Positions 5,616 to 5,994 of a stretch of 5,994 bases of DNA are shown here, in pieces. The notes beneath the pieces were generated by a model. That model made no database searches and was not told the origin of the DNA. It worked only from the letters and a program-made list of their open reading frames with translations. A program made the translations under genes and the position numbers. Source of the DNA: Veillonellaceae bacterium UBA5809 (lineage in GTDB: Bacteria; Bacillota; Negativicutes; Veillonellales; Dialisteraceae). Within the stretch, counting starts at the first letter, position 1; the number at the start of each line of letters is the position of its first letter. The stretch covers positions 9,082 to 15,075 of the forward strand of contig DIDD01000112.1 of NCBI GenBank assembly GCA_002417965.1. The letters are read 5' to 3'.

Positions 5616-5994
5616 ATGAGAAAGCATTGGCTTAAAAATTGTGCGGCTGCAGGATTGGCAGTAATGATGGTGGCAGGATTGGCTGGATGCGGCGGAACCC
5701 AGACGCAAAGTTCACAGGCGCCTCAGGGACAGTCGGCAAAAATTGGATTTATTACAGCTTATACAGGCCCGGGGGCTGCTTATGGACAGGCCATGAAAGA
5801 AGGCGTGGATCTGGCAGTAGAAGAAATTAATAAGGACCCCAACACCAAAATCAAAATTGATTTGGTTACTTATGACACAAAGTTAAACAAGACAGAAGCC
5901 ATTAACGCCATGAAAAAGGCTATTGAACAGGACAAAGTTCTGGCGGTGGAAGGGCCAATGACCTCGGGAGAGATGTTCGCAGCCGGGCCCATTG
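5616..5994 (+). CDS. Branched-chain amino acid ABC transporter substrate-binding lipoprotein (partial)
   Basis: Extracytoplasmic ligand-binding component of a Liv-type high-affinity branched-chain amino acid importer. Only the first 126 codons lie in the window; the family is usually about 370-400 aa. A lipoprotein signal peptide is clear: basic start (RKHWLK), a hydrophobic core (10-21) and lipobox LAGC (22-25), with Cys25 the lipidated residue. After a Gln/Ser linker comes the type I periplasmic-binding fold: KIGFITAYTGPGAAYGQAM (42-60), GVDLAVEEIN (63-72), a TYD strand (85-87) and VEGPMTSGEMFAAGP (111-125). The ATG at 5616 has AGGGAAG about 7 bases upstream; an in-frame ATG at 5592 has no ribosome site and would add eight basic residues. 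It sits under the T-box leader with the isoleucine specifier, agreeing with the substrate class. Permease and ATPase genes probably follow outside the window. Confidence 0.92.
   Translation, partial: MRKHWLKNCAAAGLAVMMVAGLAGCGGTQTQSSQAPQGQSAKIGFITAYTGPGAAYGQAMKEGVDLAVEEINKDPNTKIKIDLVTYDTKLNKTEAINAMKKAIEQDKVLAVEGPMTSGEMFAAGPI

Overview
The window reads as ordinary low-to-mid G+C Bacillota chromosome. The reasons are AGGAG-type ribosome binding sites, TTG starts, an ECF vitamin transporter subunit, a dCTP deaminase of clostridial type and, most tellingly, a T-box tRNA-sensing leader. A Negativicutes or Clostridia gut commensal would fit, but the sequence alone does not settle the genus. No mobile element, CRISPR array, tRNA or rRNA is visible.

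Layout. (1) Positions 43-2225, minus strand: prfC (peptide chain release factor 3) followed by a RibU-like riboflavin transporter subunit. They share an ATGA stop/start overlap and are driven by a promoter at 2257-2285. (2) Positions 2226-2582, a 357-base divergent intergenic region: it holds the prfC promoter, a strong 12-bp hairpin with a T-run whose parent transcript is unclear, and an extended -10 promoter for the rightward pair. Nothing gene-like is seen between 2371 and 2529. (3) Positions 2583-3923, plus strand: a degenerate HNH-endonuclease-like protein and, 3 bases later, dcd (dCTP deaminase, TTG start). They end at a terminator (3932-3971) placed between convergent genes. (4) Positions 3973-4941, minus strand: a YegS/DgkB-type diacylglycerol/lipid kinase, very probably starting at a TTG 18 bases inside the longest open frame. 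(5) Positions 4942-5615, non-coding: the kinase promoter, about 135 bases with no recognised signal (5002-5136), then a consensus promoter (TTGACA-16-TATAAT) and a leader of about 445 bases. The leader carries a T-box riboswitch with an isoleucine (AUC) specifier and its terminator, then a second antiterminator/hairpin module with no Stem I. (6) Positions 5616 to the window end, plus strand: the first 126 codons of a lipoprotein substrate-binding protein of a branched-chain amino acid (Liv-type) ABC transporter.

How it works together: the right-hand unit is a coherent circuit in which uncharged tRNA-Ile should relieve termination and switch on branched-chain amino acid uptake. The doubled T-box output module is the most unusual regulatory structure here. 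The HNH-like protein paired with dcd is the least understood coding element: it keeps a putative zinc-binding frame but seems to have lost the HNH catalytic residues. The remaining genes are housekeeping (translation termination, vitamin uptake, lipid phosphorylation).
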